A DNA stretch of 64,000 nucleotides. Origin: Calothrix sp. PCC 7507 (GTDB taxonomy: Bacteria; Cyanobacteriota; Cyanobacteriia; Cyanobacteriales; Nostocaceae). The position numbers and the translations under genes were made by a program. The stretch covers positions 3,098,001 through 3,162,000 of the forward strand of contig NC_019682.1 of the NCBI RefSeq assembly GCF_000316575.1. Reading direction: 5' to 3'. Below, in pieces: positions 39,556 to 47,786 of this stretch. Numbering within the stretch: position 1 is the first letter of the stretch; every line of letters begins with the position of its first letter. The notes below the pieces were generated by a model. It searched no databases. It was not told where the DNA came from and saw nothing but the letters and a program-made list of their open reading frames with translations.

Positions 39556-42030
39556 TCATATTCCCGACTTCTTTGAGAATTCGGGTATATTGTTAACCAG
39601 ACTGTCAATTGAGTAATATTGCCGCTCAAAAGGATAAGTTGGTAAAGAAAGCCGATGACGTTTTTCGTGAGCATAATAGCTAGACCAATCTATTTGCACA
39701 CCTTTTAACCAGAGTTTTCCTAATGTGTTGAGCAAGAAATCTGTTTCTGACTTATCTGTTTGAGCATCAGGTATTGATGTTAATAATAATGACTTTACTT
39801 GCTCTTGTTGCAGTAACCAGCTATTTAATATTTTTCCAGTACCAATTTCTAAAAAAATTCGCTTTGGCTCTTGCATTAAATTTTGAATTTCTGGAGACAA
39901 AGATATTGATTTGCAGTGCATTTGTTGCACCCAATAAGTCGGATTTGTGACTTCAGTTGTAGCAATCCAAGTACCTGTGATAGCTGAGATTAAGGGAATA
40001 CGAGGCGGCTGGAGTTTGACTTGTTGAATGTATGTGGTAAATTCGGAAGACAATTGTGGAGTTCTTTCTCGTAAAGCCACTAATACTAAAGCATCTTCTA
40101 GGGTAAATACTCCGGCTAAGTAAGCAGCTATATACTCTCCAATATCGCAACCAATCATGGCTTCAATCTGTATTCCCCAAGCTAGCCATAATTTAGCTAG
40201 AGCAGATAAAACCACAAATAAGGCTGTTTGTTGCAGTTGTTGTGGTGCTATTTCTACTTGTTCAGCACTTGCATATAGTATGTGACGTAGGTCTAAATTT
40301 AAATGCGGCTGGAGTTGTTCGCAACAGTAATCAATATGCTCTCGAAATAAGGGTGCTGTACTATATAGTTCCTTACCAATTTCCAGATATTGGCTGTCTT
40401 CACCAGGAAAAACTAACACTAGAGAATGACTGCAAGCTTCTTGGTAGAAAGTGACAGAATCTGGAGACTCTAAGGCTGATATTGCTGTCTCAATATCTTG
40501 ACAGACTAGCATTCTACGATGTTCAAAAGACCGCCGACCAACTTGCAGGGTATAGGCTACGTCAGCAAGATGCAAATCTGGATGTTGTTTGAGATGATTT
40601 ACCAGATTTATGGTCGCAGTTTGCAGCGCGGAACTGGTTTTAGCAGAGAGTAGTAATAGATGGCAAGGATGCGATCGCTCAAACACAATATCATGTTTTT
40701 GCTCATCCGGGGCTGCTTCCAAAATTACGTGAGCATTAGTACCACCAATCCCAAAGGAACTGACTCCAGCACGGCGAGGGGTGGAATTTATCTGCCATTC
40801 TGATAACTGGGTGTTGACGTAGAAGGGAGTGTGAGCAAAATCAATCTGGGGATTTGCTTGTTGAAAGTGCAGACTGGGTGGAATTAACTTGTGTTTGAGC
40901 GCTAGAACAGTCTTGATTAAGGCTGCAATACCGCCTGCGATTTTGAGATGTCCGATATTTGTCTTGACGGAACCAATCGCACAGAAGCCTGTTTTTTCCG
41001 TGCTGCTACGAAAGGCTTGATGCATCGCACTGATTTCCATCATATCCCCTAGTAAAGTGCCAGTGCCGTGCGCTTCTATATATGTAATCGATTCGGGGGG
41101 AATTTCAGCCATAAATTGAGCATTTTTAATCACTTTTGCCTGGCTATCTACCCTAGGGGCGCTGTAGCTAGCTTTTGCCGAGCCATCATTGTTAATTGCT
41201 GAACCTTTAATCACTGCATAGATGTTGTCACCTTCTGCGATCGCATCTTCTAATCGCTTTAAAACCACAATACCCACACCACTACCGTAAACTGTTCCTT
41301 GGGCATTGGCATCAAAAGCACGGCAGTGTCCATCAGAAGATAAGATACCCGATGCTTGGTATAAATAGCCTCTGTTCTGGGGTAAATCTAGGGAAACTCC
41401 TCCAGCTAAAGCCAAGTCACAGTTACCACTGAGTAAGTCTTGACAAGCTAAATGAACTGCTACTAAAGAGGTTGAGCAAGCAGCCTGGACTGTACAACTT
41501 GGCCCTTCTAGGTTTAATTTGTAAGATACCCATGTAGTCAAGAAGTCTTTGTCATTACTCATCAAAACTTGCGATTCATCAATCGCGCCTCTGAGATGGG
41601 GATTGGATAATAACTTGACTAAGTAACTACTCAGACTAGCACCAGCATAAACTGCGATCGCACCTTGATATTGCTGGGAATCGTAGCCAGCATCTTCTAG
41701 CGCTTGCCATGCACATTCTAGAACAAGTCGCAACTGTGGGTCAGTAATCGTTGCTTGTTGCTGACTAAAGCCGAAAAATGCTGCGTCAAATAATTCTGCG
41801 TCTTCTAAAACTGCTCCAGCTTTCACATAATCAGGATTTTTTAAAATAGCAGCGTCTATCCCTCTAGATAACAATTCTTCATCAGTAAAAACCGCGATTG
41901 ATTCCACACCATGCTTGAGGTTTTGCCAAAACTCGTCAACATTCCGCGCACCGGGAAAACGACCAGACATCCCTACAATTGCTATTTCTAACCCACTTTT
42001 TACCTCAATTTCTGTAGAAAAGTTATTCAT
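39556..42030 (-). CDS. PKS ketosynthase with inactive acyltransferase remnant (KS-AT0)
   Basis: An 824 aa protein. The KS (about 14-440) looks active: C185 in VQAACSTSLVAV, EAHGTGTLLGD, KTNIGHLKIAGG. The AT part is decayed: FPGEDSQY for FPGQGxQ, and GCDIGEY for GHSxGE, so the catalytic Ser is D629. About 90 residues are missing after LVALRERTPQ, including the HAFHS segment. The post-AT linker LPTYPFERQYYSID is kept, but no KR or ACP follows. It needs an extender loaded by another AT and a carrier from another protein, such as the ACP of the next gene. N-terminal MNNFSTEIEVKSG resembles a short linker. Confidence 0.9.
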   Translation of the reverse strand: MNNFSTEIEVKSGLEIAIVGMSGRFPGARNVDEFWQNLKHGVESIAVFTDEELLSRGIDAAILKNPDYVKAGAVLEDAELFDAAFFGFSQQQATITDPQLRLVLECAWQALEDAGYDSQQYQGAIAVYAGASLSSYLVKLLSNPHLRGAIDESQVLMSNDKDFLTTWVSYKLNLEGPSCTVQAACSTSLVAVHLACQDLLSGNCDLALAGGVSLDLPQNRGYLYQASGILSSDGHCRAFDANAQGTVYGSGVGIVVLKRLEDAIAEGDNIYAVIKGSAINNDGSAKASYSAPRVDSQAKVIKNAQFMAEIPPESITYIEAHGTGTLLGDMMEISAMHQAFRSSTEKTGFCAIGSVKTNIGHLKIAGGIAALIKTVLALKHKLIPPSLHFQQANPQIDFAHTPFYVNTQLSEWQINSTPRRAGVSSFGIGGTNAHVILEAAPDEQKHDIVFERSHPCHLLLLSAKTSSALQTATINLVNHLKQHPDLHLADVAYTLQVGRRSFEHRRMLVCQDIETAISALESPDSVTFYQEACSHSLVLVFPGEDSQYLEIGKELYSTAPLFREHIDYCCEQLQPHLNLDLRHILYASAEQVEIAPQQLQQTALFVVLSALAKLWLAWGIQIEAMIGCDIGEYIAAYLAGVFTLEDALVLVALRERTPQLSSEFTTYIQQVKLQPPRIPLISAITGTWIATTEVTNPTYWVQQMHCKSISLSPEIQNLMQEPKRIFLEIGTGKILNSWLLQQEQVKSLLLTSIPDAQTDKSETDFLLNTLGKLWLKGVQIDWSSYYAHEKRHRLSLPTYPFERQYYSIDSLVNNIPEFSKKSGI

Positions 42031-42125
42031 AAGTCAATACGATTCAGGTATAGCTAAAAAATTGATTTTGCGTAGTAGCCTGTCAAGTCAAATGTGCTAT
42101 AGCTCTTTCTTTGCGTCTTTGCGGT

Positions 42126-44684
42126 TCATTTTTCAGACTTCAGTGCTTTTTTTTGCAAACGTTGTTTGAGCTTGGCTTTACCTGATGTCAATTTTTCCGG
42201 ACGATAATCAATTTCTGCACCTTCTGATTGATACAGATATTCTGCTAGGGAATTAATAGTTGTGTATTTTAACAAGTCCAACATTGATAAGTCTTTGGCA
42301 AATATTTGACTCAATTGGCTATGAACTTTCAACATGAGTAAAGAATCTCCACCAATATCAAAAAAGTTATCGTGAATGCCTACTTTTTCAATTTTGAGTA
42401 TTTGTTGCCAAATGGTAGCGATGGTGCGTTCTACCTCAGTTTGTGGCATCACATAATTAACTGCTAATTCTGGACGCAAAATATCAGGTGGAGGTAGCAC
42501 TTTGCGGTTAACTTTACCGTTTGGTGTCAATGGTAAGCTATCTAAGATAACGAAAGCAGCAGGTATCATGTAACCGGGCAATCTGGATTTGAGAAAATTA
42601 CGTAACTCGGTATTTGTCGGTACTGAACCAGGGAGAGGGACAATATAAGCCACTATTTGCTTGTCGTCTGCTGTATCTTCACGAGCTATGACTACAGTTT
42701 GCTGTAATTGCGGATGTTGGCTCAGAACTGTTTCAATTTCTCCCAATTCAATCCGAAAACCCCGAATCTTGACTTGGAAGTCTATCCTTCCCACGTATTC
42801 AATCATGCCATCGCTACGATAGCGAGCCAAGTCACCGGTTTTGTATAACCTGGCGTTAGGTTGCTGACTAAATGGGTTGGGGATGAATTTTTCTGCCGTC
42901 AAATCTGGGCGATGCAAATAACCCCGCGCCAGTCCCACACCACCGATATACAATTCACCGATAACGCCGATGGGTAATGGTCGCAGATAACGGTCGAGAA
43001 TGTAAGTCTGTGTGTTAGCGATCGCTCTACCAATCGGAGGTTGACCACTATTTGGCTGACATTCTACCACGGTGGCACAAACTGTTGATTCTGTCGGGCC
43101 GTATGCATTGAAGAACCTTTGATTTACAGCCCATTTTGTCACTAGGTCTTGGGTACAGGCTTCGCCGGCGGCGATTACCACTCGCAAGTCTGGTAATTCT
43201 GCATTGGGTAAGGTGGCTAAAGCTGAAGGTGGAAGCGTCACATGTGTAACTGCTTGCTCACGCAACAGTTTGATTAAATCTGAACCTGGTAATAAAGAAC
43301 TTGATGTACCTAAACACAGCTTGGCACCAGAACCAAGCGCCATCACAATTTCCCAAATCGACGCATCAAAGCTGGAAGAAGCAAATTGTAGCACGCCGCA
43401 ATCGCCTTGGACATCGAAAATGTCAATTTGGGCTTGAACTAGGTTACACAACCCTTGGTGTTCAATTAGCACGCCTTTGGGAGTACCTGTTGACCCTGAT
43501 GTATGGATAATATAAGCCAGATTATGAGCTGTAAGTTTATTCTCAGGGTTTTCTGTACTTGATTGCGAGATCGCTTCCCAATCTGCATCTAGACAAACTA
43601 CTTGCGCCCAATGTGAGGGTAAATCCTCTAGCAAATGCTCCTGAGTCAAAATTACTGGTGGCTGGACATCTTCTAATACAAAAGACAGACGTTCAAAGGG
43701 ATAAGTCGGGTCTATAGGTACATAAACACCACCAGCTTTTAAAATACCTAGTAATCCTACAATCATCTCAAAAGAGCGCTCTACACAAATCACCACTGGT
43801 GTTTCTGTCCCCACACCCAGCGCTTGTAGATAGTGCGCTAATTGGTTGGCTTTGACGTTCAGCTCTTGATAAGTCAGCTGTTTGTCTGCAAAAATTAATG
43901 CAGTGGCGTTAGGCGATCGCTCTACTTGCGCTGTAAACAGCTGATGAAAGCATTGATTCTGGGGATATTCCGCCTTTGTATTGTTCCACTCGACTAGTAT
44001 CTGTTGCTGTTCCGCATCGGTTAACAATGATAATCTGGATATTCTCTGCTCTGGCTGTGTCACCACACCTACTAGCAAGGTTTGTAGATGTCCTAGGATT
44101 CGGGTGATAGAAATCTGATCAAACTGAGAGCGATCGTAGTTAATTTGTAGTATTAATTCGGTATTTAACTTTGCTTTGACTGTAACTGGGAAATTAAGTG
44201 GCTCAAAAGTCTGAACATTTTGCGTTCCTAAAACAACACAGCTTTCAAACAACAGTACTCCACTTGGTAAATTACTCCATTTTTGGAGTTGTGTTAGTGA
44301 AATTTCAAACTCTGTTTGCAGTTCTTGTAACCAAGATAAAACTGATGCATCAGGCTTTACTAATATTGCTCTTGGTAGAACATTTATCGCAGAATTCGCT
44401 ATAGATTCAATAATTCCCAACAGCACCTTTTCATCGCCACTGTAGTAACTCAACAGCAAAGCCCAAATACCTTGCAAGATAGTATCCAAACTCATCTGAT
44501 ACTTACTTACAAAAGCTTGTAATTTCGCTGTTACATCTGCGGATATAGTTAATTGCTCCTCAGTATACTGCTTTTTCCCTGACAACGAATTACTAGAAAA
44601 CTGCCCTATTCCTAATAAAGTTGGTGTCGTGAAATCCTTAAACATCTGCTGCCAAAATATTTCTGTTGCATCATTAATGTCCAT
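42126..44684 (-). CDS. NRPS protein A-PCP with partial condensation domain, Phe-like code
   Basis: An 852 aa protein. Residues 1 to about 230 match only the C-terminal half of a condensation domain (LDTILQGIWALLLSYYSG, NYDRSQFDQISITRILGHLQ); there is no HHxxxDG. The A domain (about 250-735) is complete (IIHTSGSTGTPKG, YKTGDLARYRSDG, NGKVNRKVLP). The pocket read by eye is D-A-W-T-I-A-A-V-C-K, one residue from the Phe code of gramicidin synthetase GrsA. The PCP (about 755-820) has FFDIGGDSLLML. The basic tail SGKAKLKQRLQKK is like that of the Cy protein. It lies 60 bp downstream of the CmlA-like hydroxylase, its likely partner. Confidence 0.91.
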   Translation of the reverse strand: MDINDATEIFWQQMFKDFTTPTLLGIGQFSSNSLSGKKQYTEEQLTISADVTAKLQAFVSKYQMSLDTILQGIWALLLSYYSGDEKVLLGIIESIANSAINVLPRAILVKPDASVLSWLQELQTEFEISLTQLQKWSNLPSGVLLFESCVVLGTQNVQTFEPLNFPVTVKAKLNTELILQINYDRSQFDQISITRILGHLQTLLVGVVTQPEQRISRLSLLTDAEQQQILVEWNNTKAEYPQNQCFHQLFTAQVERSPNATALIFADKQLTYQELNVKANQLAHYLQALGVGTETPVVICVERSFEMIVGLLGILKAGGVYVPIDPTYPFERLSFVLEDVQPPVILTQEHLLEDLPSHWAQVVCLDADWEAISQSSTENPENKLTAHNLAYIIHTSGSTGTPKGVLIEHQGLCNLVQAQIDIFDVQGDCGVLQFASSSFDASIWEIVMALGSGAKLCLGTSSSLLPGSDLIKLLREQAVTHVTLPPSALATLPNAELPDLRVVIAAGEACTQDLVTKWAVNQRFFNAYGPTESTVCATVVECQPNSGQPPIGRAIANTQTYILDRYLRPLPIGVIGELYIGGVGLARGYLHRPDLTAEKFIPNPFSQQPNARLYKTGDLARYRSDGMIEYVGRIDFQVKIRGFRIELGEIETVLSQHPQLQQTVVIAREDTADDKQIVAYIVPLPGSVPTNTELRNFLKSRLPGYMIPAAFVILDSLPLTPNGKVNRKVLPPPDILRPELAVNYVMPQTEVERTIATIWQQILKIEKVGIHDNFFDIGGDSLLMLKVHSQLSQIFAKDLSMLDLLKYTTINSLAEYLYQSEGAEIDYRPEKLTSGKAKLKQRLQKKALKSEK

Positions 44685-44743
44685 AATAAATACAAATCTC
44701 CCCTATTATTCTCTTACTCTCTGCTTCCTCTGCGCCTCTGTAG

Positions 44744-46351
44744 TTATTTTAAAAAAATCTCCTGCTGTCCAAATAACAACTCTGCTGTAATTCCTCGCTG
44801 CTGACAATCAGCAATTACTTTCTGAGCCTCAACAATTGGACGAGACTCTTGAGTATATTGAATAGATGTAAGAAAAGTTAACCAAGGTTCTTGTCCCATA
44901 GCATATATATAAACAGCTTTAGGATTAAATATATTGACTAAATCAATAACTTTATTAGCATCTGAACCATCCAACCTTCTGGATTGATCTATCTTTCTAT
45001 TTAAAGGCTGAGTTAATAATGATCCATATAACCAACTTAAAGGGCCACCATCACATTCCATACCTACAAACATGACTTGAATTTCACCTACGTAATCATA
45101 AATATGCTTATATAACTTTGTCTCAATATTATTGGAGTCAGCGGCTAATAATATTGAATTAGATTGTAAATTAACTAGATAAGCTATTTTAGACCTAATA
45201 TTTAAATCCGCATGTTCACCCAAGAAAGGTAAACCCATAATTGTGCCATCTTCAATAAAGATGGTTTCCATTTCATCAATTTCTAATACCCGTTTAAATC
45301 CTATATTTTGCAGGAATAATTTTAAAGAAGGGTCGGCTAATCCTCCCCCATTATTTTTAGGTACAATCACGTTAACAATTTTATGCCGCAACTGTAACAA
45401 GGTTTCCAGCATACAATGGTCTTGATGATTGTGAGTAATTAATACGTAATCAATGCGTTCTGGCAAATCTTCGTAGGTATAACGAGGAACTAAACTTTCC
45501 TGCTCGTTATCATATTTATAACTAATAAGAGGGTCACATAAAATGCTAGTGTTTCTAGATTCAATTAAAATGCAAGCATGACCAAAATAACGAATTCTGA
45601 CAACATCATGATTATATGGAATAGATGGTGAGGGCGGCTTTTCAGTCAAAAATGATGTAAGTTTATCCTGTGCTTTTTTTGTCACTCCTAAAAGCTCTTG
45701 AATATATCCCTCAGATTGAGGAATATTTTTCATTTTAAATAATTCATCTATGATTTGAGAATTAAAGGGGATTTCTAAATGTAAATGTTTATCATCTTCT
45801 AAGATGGGACTACTAAAGGCAAAAGAACGTCCATTATCTTGATTTATTAATGATAATGCTATGCTTTGGGCTGAGGTATTATAGTATCTACTTTTATAAA
45901 GTAATCCTTCTATAAAGCGAATTGTCGGTTGATTCTTTAAATCATAAACAAGTTCAACGTAACCTTTTAAAATATCTGGTACTTGTTGATATAAAGCTTC
46001 CAGAGAATAGCCTTTAGCTTCACTACTTAGTATTTGTTCCAGTTCTTTAATTGCTGCGGCAAAATCTAGAAGATAGGATTGATGTTTGGTGATTTTCTCC
46101 AGCAAATTTTTAACATCATCGACTCTACTAGCATCATAATTTATAAATGGTCCGCCAATCATTTTAGGGTTTCTTAGCGCTGCTATATGAACATGCGGCG
46201 CTGATATAAACGAATGCATAATTTTTAAATGTGAATTCGTTGTATACATAGCAGAGGTTGCTGGTGATATTAAATATGACCATGCATACCACTGATTAAA
46301 TAAAGGTTCTACAACTACATTTTGTTTCAGGTAAAGTTTATTGCTAGACAT
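44744..46351 (-). CDS. CmlA-type diiron beta-hydroxylase (metallo-beta-lactamase fold)
   Basis: A 535 aa protein with the architecture of CmlA, the chloramphenicol enzyme that beta-hydroxylates a PCP-bound aromatic amino acid: an N-terminal helical domain (about 1-245) and a C-terminal metallo-beta-lactamase domain. The motif HNHQDH is at 307-312 and GEH at 379-380, where a Glu (E379) stands in place of the usual hydrolase His. The bridging Asp is D405 (LLAADSNN). In CmlA, as I recall it, the iron ligands are H305, H307, D309, H310, E377 and D403, the same set offset by two. Function inferred: beta-hydroxylation of Phe on the PCP encoded just downstream. Confidence 0.88.
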   Translation of the reverse strand: MSSNKLYLKQNVVVEPLFNQWYAWSYLISPATSAMYTTNSHLKIMHSFISAPHVHIAALRNPKMIGGPFINYDASRVDDVKNLLEKITKHQSYLLDFAAAIKELEQILSSEAKGYSLEALYQQVPDILKGYVELVYDLKNQPTIRFIEGLLYKSRYYNTSAQSIALSLINQDNGRSFAFSSPILEDDKHLHLEIPFNSQIIDELFKMKNIPQSEGYIQELLGVTKKAQDKLTSFLTEKPPSPSIPYNHDVVRIRYFGHACILIESRNTSILCDPLISYKYDNEQESLVPRYTYEDLPERIDYVLITHNHQDHCMLETLLQLRHKIVNVIVPKNNGGGLADPSLKLFLQNIGFKRVLEIDEMETIFIEDGTIMGLPFLGEHADLNIRSKIAYLVNLQSNSILLAADSNNIETKLYKHIYDYVGEIQVMFVGMECDGGPLSWLYGSLLTQPLNRKIDQSRRLDGSDANKVIDLVNIFNPKAVYIYAMGQEPWLTFLTSIQYTQESRPIVEAQKVIADCQQRGITAELLFGQQEIFLK

Positions 46352-46385
46352 AATTTGAATTTCAACTCCATCATTTTGGGGGTTC

Positions 46386-46418
46386 AGATCCCCGACTTAT
46401 TAAAGAAGTCGAGGATCT
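46386..46418. repeat. Degenerate copy of the GATCCCCGACTTCTT hairpin
   Basis: Between the CmlA-like gene and the salicylate synthase gene: AGATCCCCGACTT and the near-complement AAGTCGAGGATCT around TATTAA. One arm base differs from the perfect copy at 24496-24528. Confidence 0.6.
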
Positions 46419-46428
46419 GGAATTCTGG

Positions 46429-47751
46429 TTAAGATTGCAAGACAAGGTTAGTCAACATAGTATTCATTTTGTTAACAGACTCGATATACTCGTTTTCTGG
46501 AACTGATTCGGCGACAATACCAGCGCCAGCATTTAAGTGGATTGAGTCACCATATTGATAAACTGAACGAATAGCGATCGCTAAGTCTGCTGCGCCATGA
46601 CTATCAATCCAACCAATCCCACCAGCATAAATTCCTCTAGGCTCTTCTTCTAGAATATCAATCCAATTTAAGGCTTTGTCTTTCTCAATTCCAGAGACGG
46701 TAATCCCAGGAAACAATACCTTGAGAGCATCCCACAAAGTATGTTCTGGCTTGAGTTGACCGCCGACACGAGATGATAAATGTTGCACACACCGATATTT
46801 TTTGACTTCCATAAAATCAAAGACTTTAATGCTTTCTGGTAAGCACAGTGAAGTAATTTCATTTTGTGCTAGCCAAATCGAAAGAGAGTGTTCTTTTACT
46901 TCTTTAGCATCTGTAAATAGTTCACCACTTAAGCGAATATCTTCTGCTAAATTTTCTCCACGGGGTCGAGTTGCGGCTAGAGGATTTGTGATTACAAAAC
47001 CGTCTTCACTCACTTGCATGAGAATTTCGGGACTAAAGCCAACTGCACTGACATCTCCTATCTTGAGACAGTAAGAACGTGCTGCATTATTAACTCTAGC
47101 GCTTACTACATAAGTCCCTAAAATATCCAAATTACCAGCTAATTTGACTGAACGAGAAATAATTGCTTTGTGCAACTCACCTTTTTGAATGGCTTTAATT
47201 AAAGTATTTATGCGATTTTGATAACTGTCACGATCTGCAAAATCAAGTTTTATAGATGTGGAGACATAATCTGGTAATTGCACATCAATAGATAATTTAT
47301 GTTCAATTTGTGCTAGAGACTGAGTTGTTTTGATATGGATTCCGTCCTCTGTTAATCGCAATTCAGTTTCTGGAATCAAAAAGTAAAGCAATGGCTGTTC
47401 AATTGCTTTGGAATATGAGGAGTAAAAACGAGCTATGTCAAAAGCGACATAGCCATATGCTGTCCAATTGTTAATTGGTAATGTTCCAAGTAACCGCTCT
47501 ACTTGTTTGAGAGGATGACTCACAGGCTCAGAGTATGACTTTCCCAGACCGTTTAATGATACAGAGTCCTTGCTAACTGCTACATGTGCAAGTTCATTGC
47601 CAGCAATTCTAATTCCATCTTTACATTCATACATCATATAACTAGTAAAAATACCAGCTTGCACAAGATTTTGTAAAACAGCGATCGCATCTCTTTTACC
47701 TGGTACAAACGCTTCCTGATATTTGATTTCTGTCTTTAACTCTGTACTCAT
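46429..47751 (-). CDS. Salicylate synthase (MbtI/Irp9/YbtS family)
   Basis: A 440 aa chorismate-utilising enzyme that should turn chorismate into salicylate via isochorismate. Visible family blocks are GELHKAIISRSVKL (general-base Lys), VITNPLAATRPRGEN, LFTDAKEVKEHSLSIWLA (Mg-binding Glu), VFDFMEVKKYRCVQHLSSRV, FPGITVSGIEKDKAL and EEEPRGIYAGGIGWID. The DFM...VQHL and TVSGIEK segments favour salicylate synthase over isochorismate or anthranilate synthase. No separate pyruvate lyase gene is present, which fits the one-enzyme route. The frame opens at a TTG (47766); the ATG at 47751 with upstream GAAGG is the better start. It is 21-36 bp from the ligase gene. Confidence 0.87.
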   Translation of the reverse strand: MSTELKTEIKYQEAFVPGKRDAIAVLQNLVQAGIFTSYMMYECKDGIRIAGNELAHVAVSKDSVSLNGLGKSYSEPVSHPLKQVERLLGTLPINNWTAYGYVAFDIARFYSSYSKAIEQPLLYFLIPETELRLTEDGIHIKTTQSLAQIEHKLSIDVQLPDYVSTSIKLDFADRDSYQNRINTLIKAIQKGELHKAIISRSVKLAGNLDILGTYVVSARVNNAARSYCLKIGDVSAVGFSPEILMQVSEDGFVITNPLAATRPRGENLAEDIRLSGELFTDAKEVKEHSLSIWLAQNEITSLCLPESIKVFDFMEVKKYRCVQHLSSRVGGQLKPEHTLWDALKVLFPGITVSGIEKDKALNWIDILEEEPRGIYAGGIGWIDSHGAADLAIAIRSVYQYGDSIHLNAGAGIVAESVPENEYIESVNKMNTMLTNLVLQS

Positions 47752-47786
47752 CAATTTAACCTTCAAATAATTTATTATTGAACTGT

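Noticed and set aside
44744-46351. Ordinary metallo-beta-lactamase hydrolase
   Set aside because: The long N-terminal domain, Glu at the position of the hydrolase His and the overall length fit CmlA better than a hydrolase.
46429-47751. Isochorismate or anthranilate synthase as alternative call
   Set aside because: The DFM...VQHL and TVSGIEK blocks match the salicylate synthase branch, and there is no lyase or DHBA dehydrogenase gene nearby, as expected for a one-step salicylate route.
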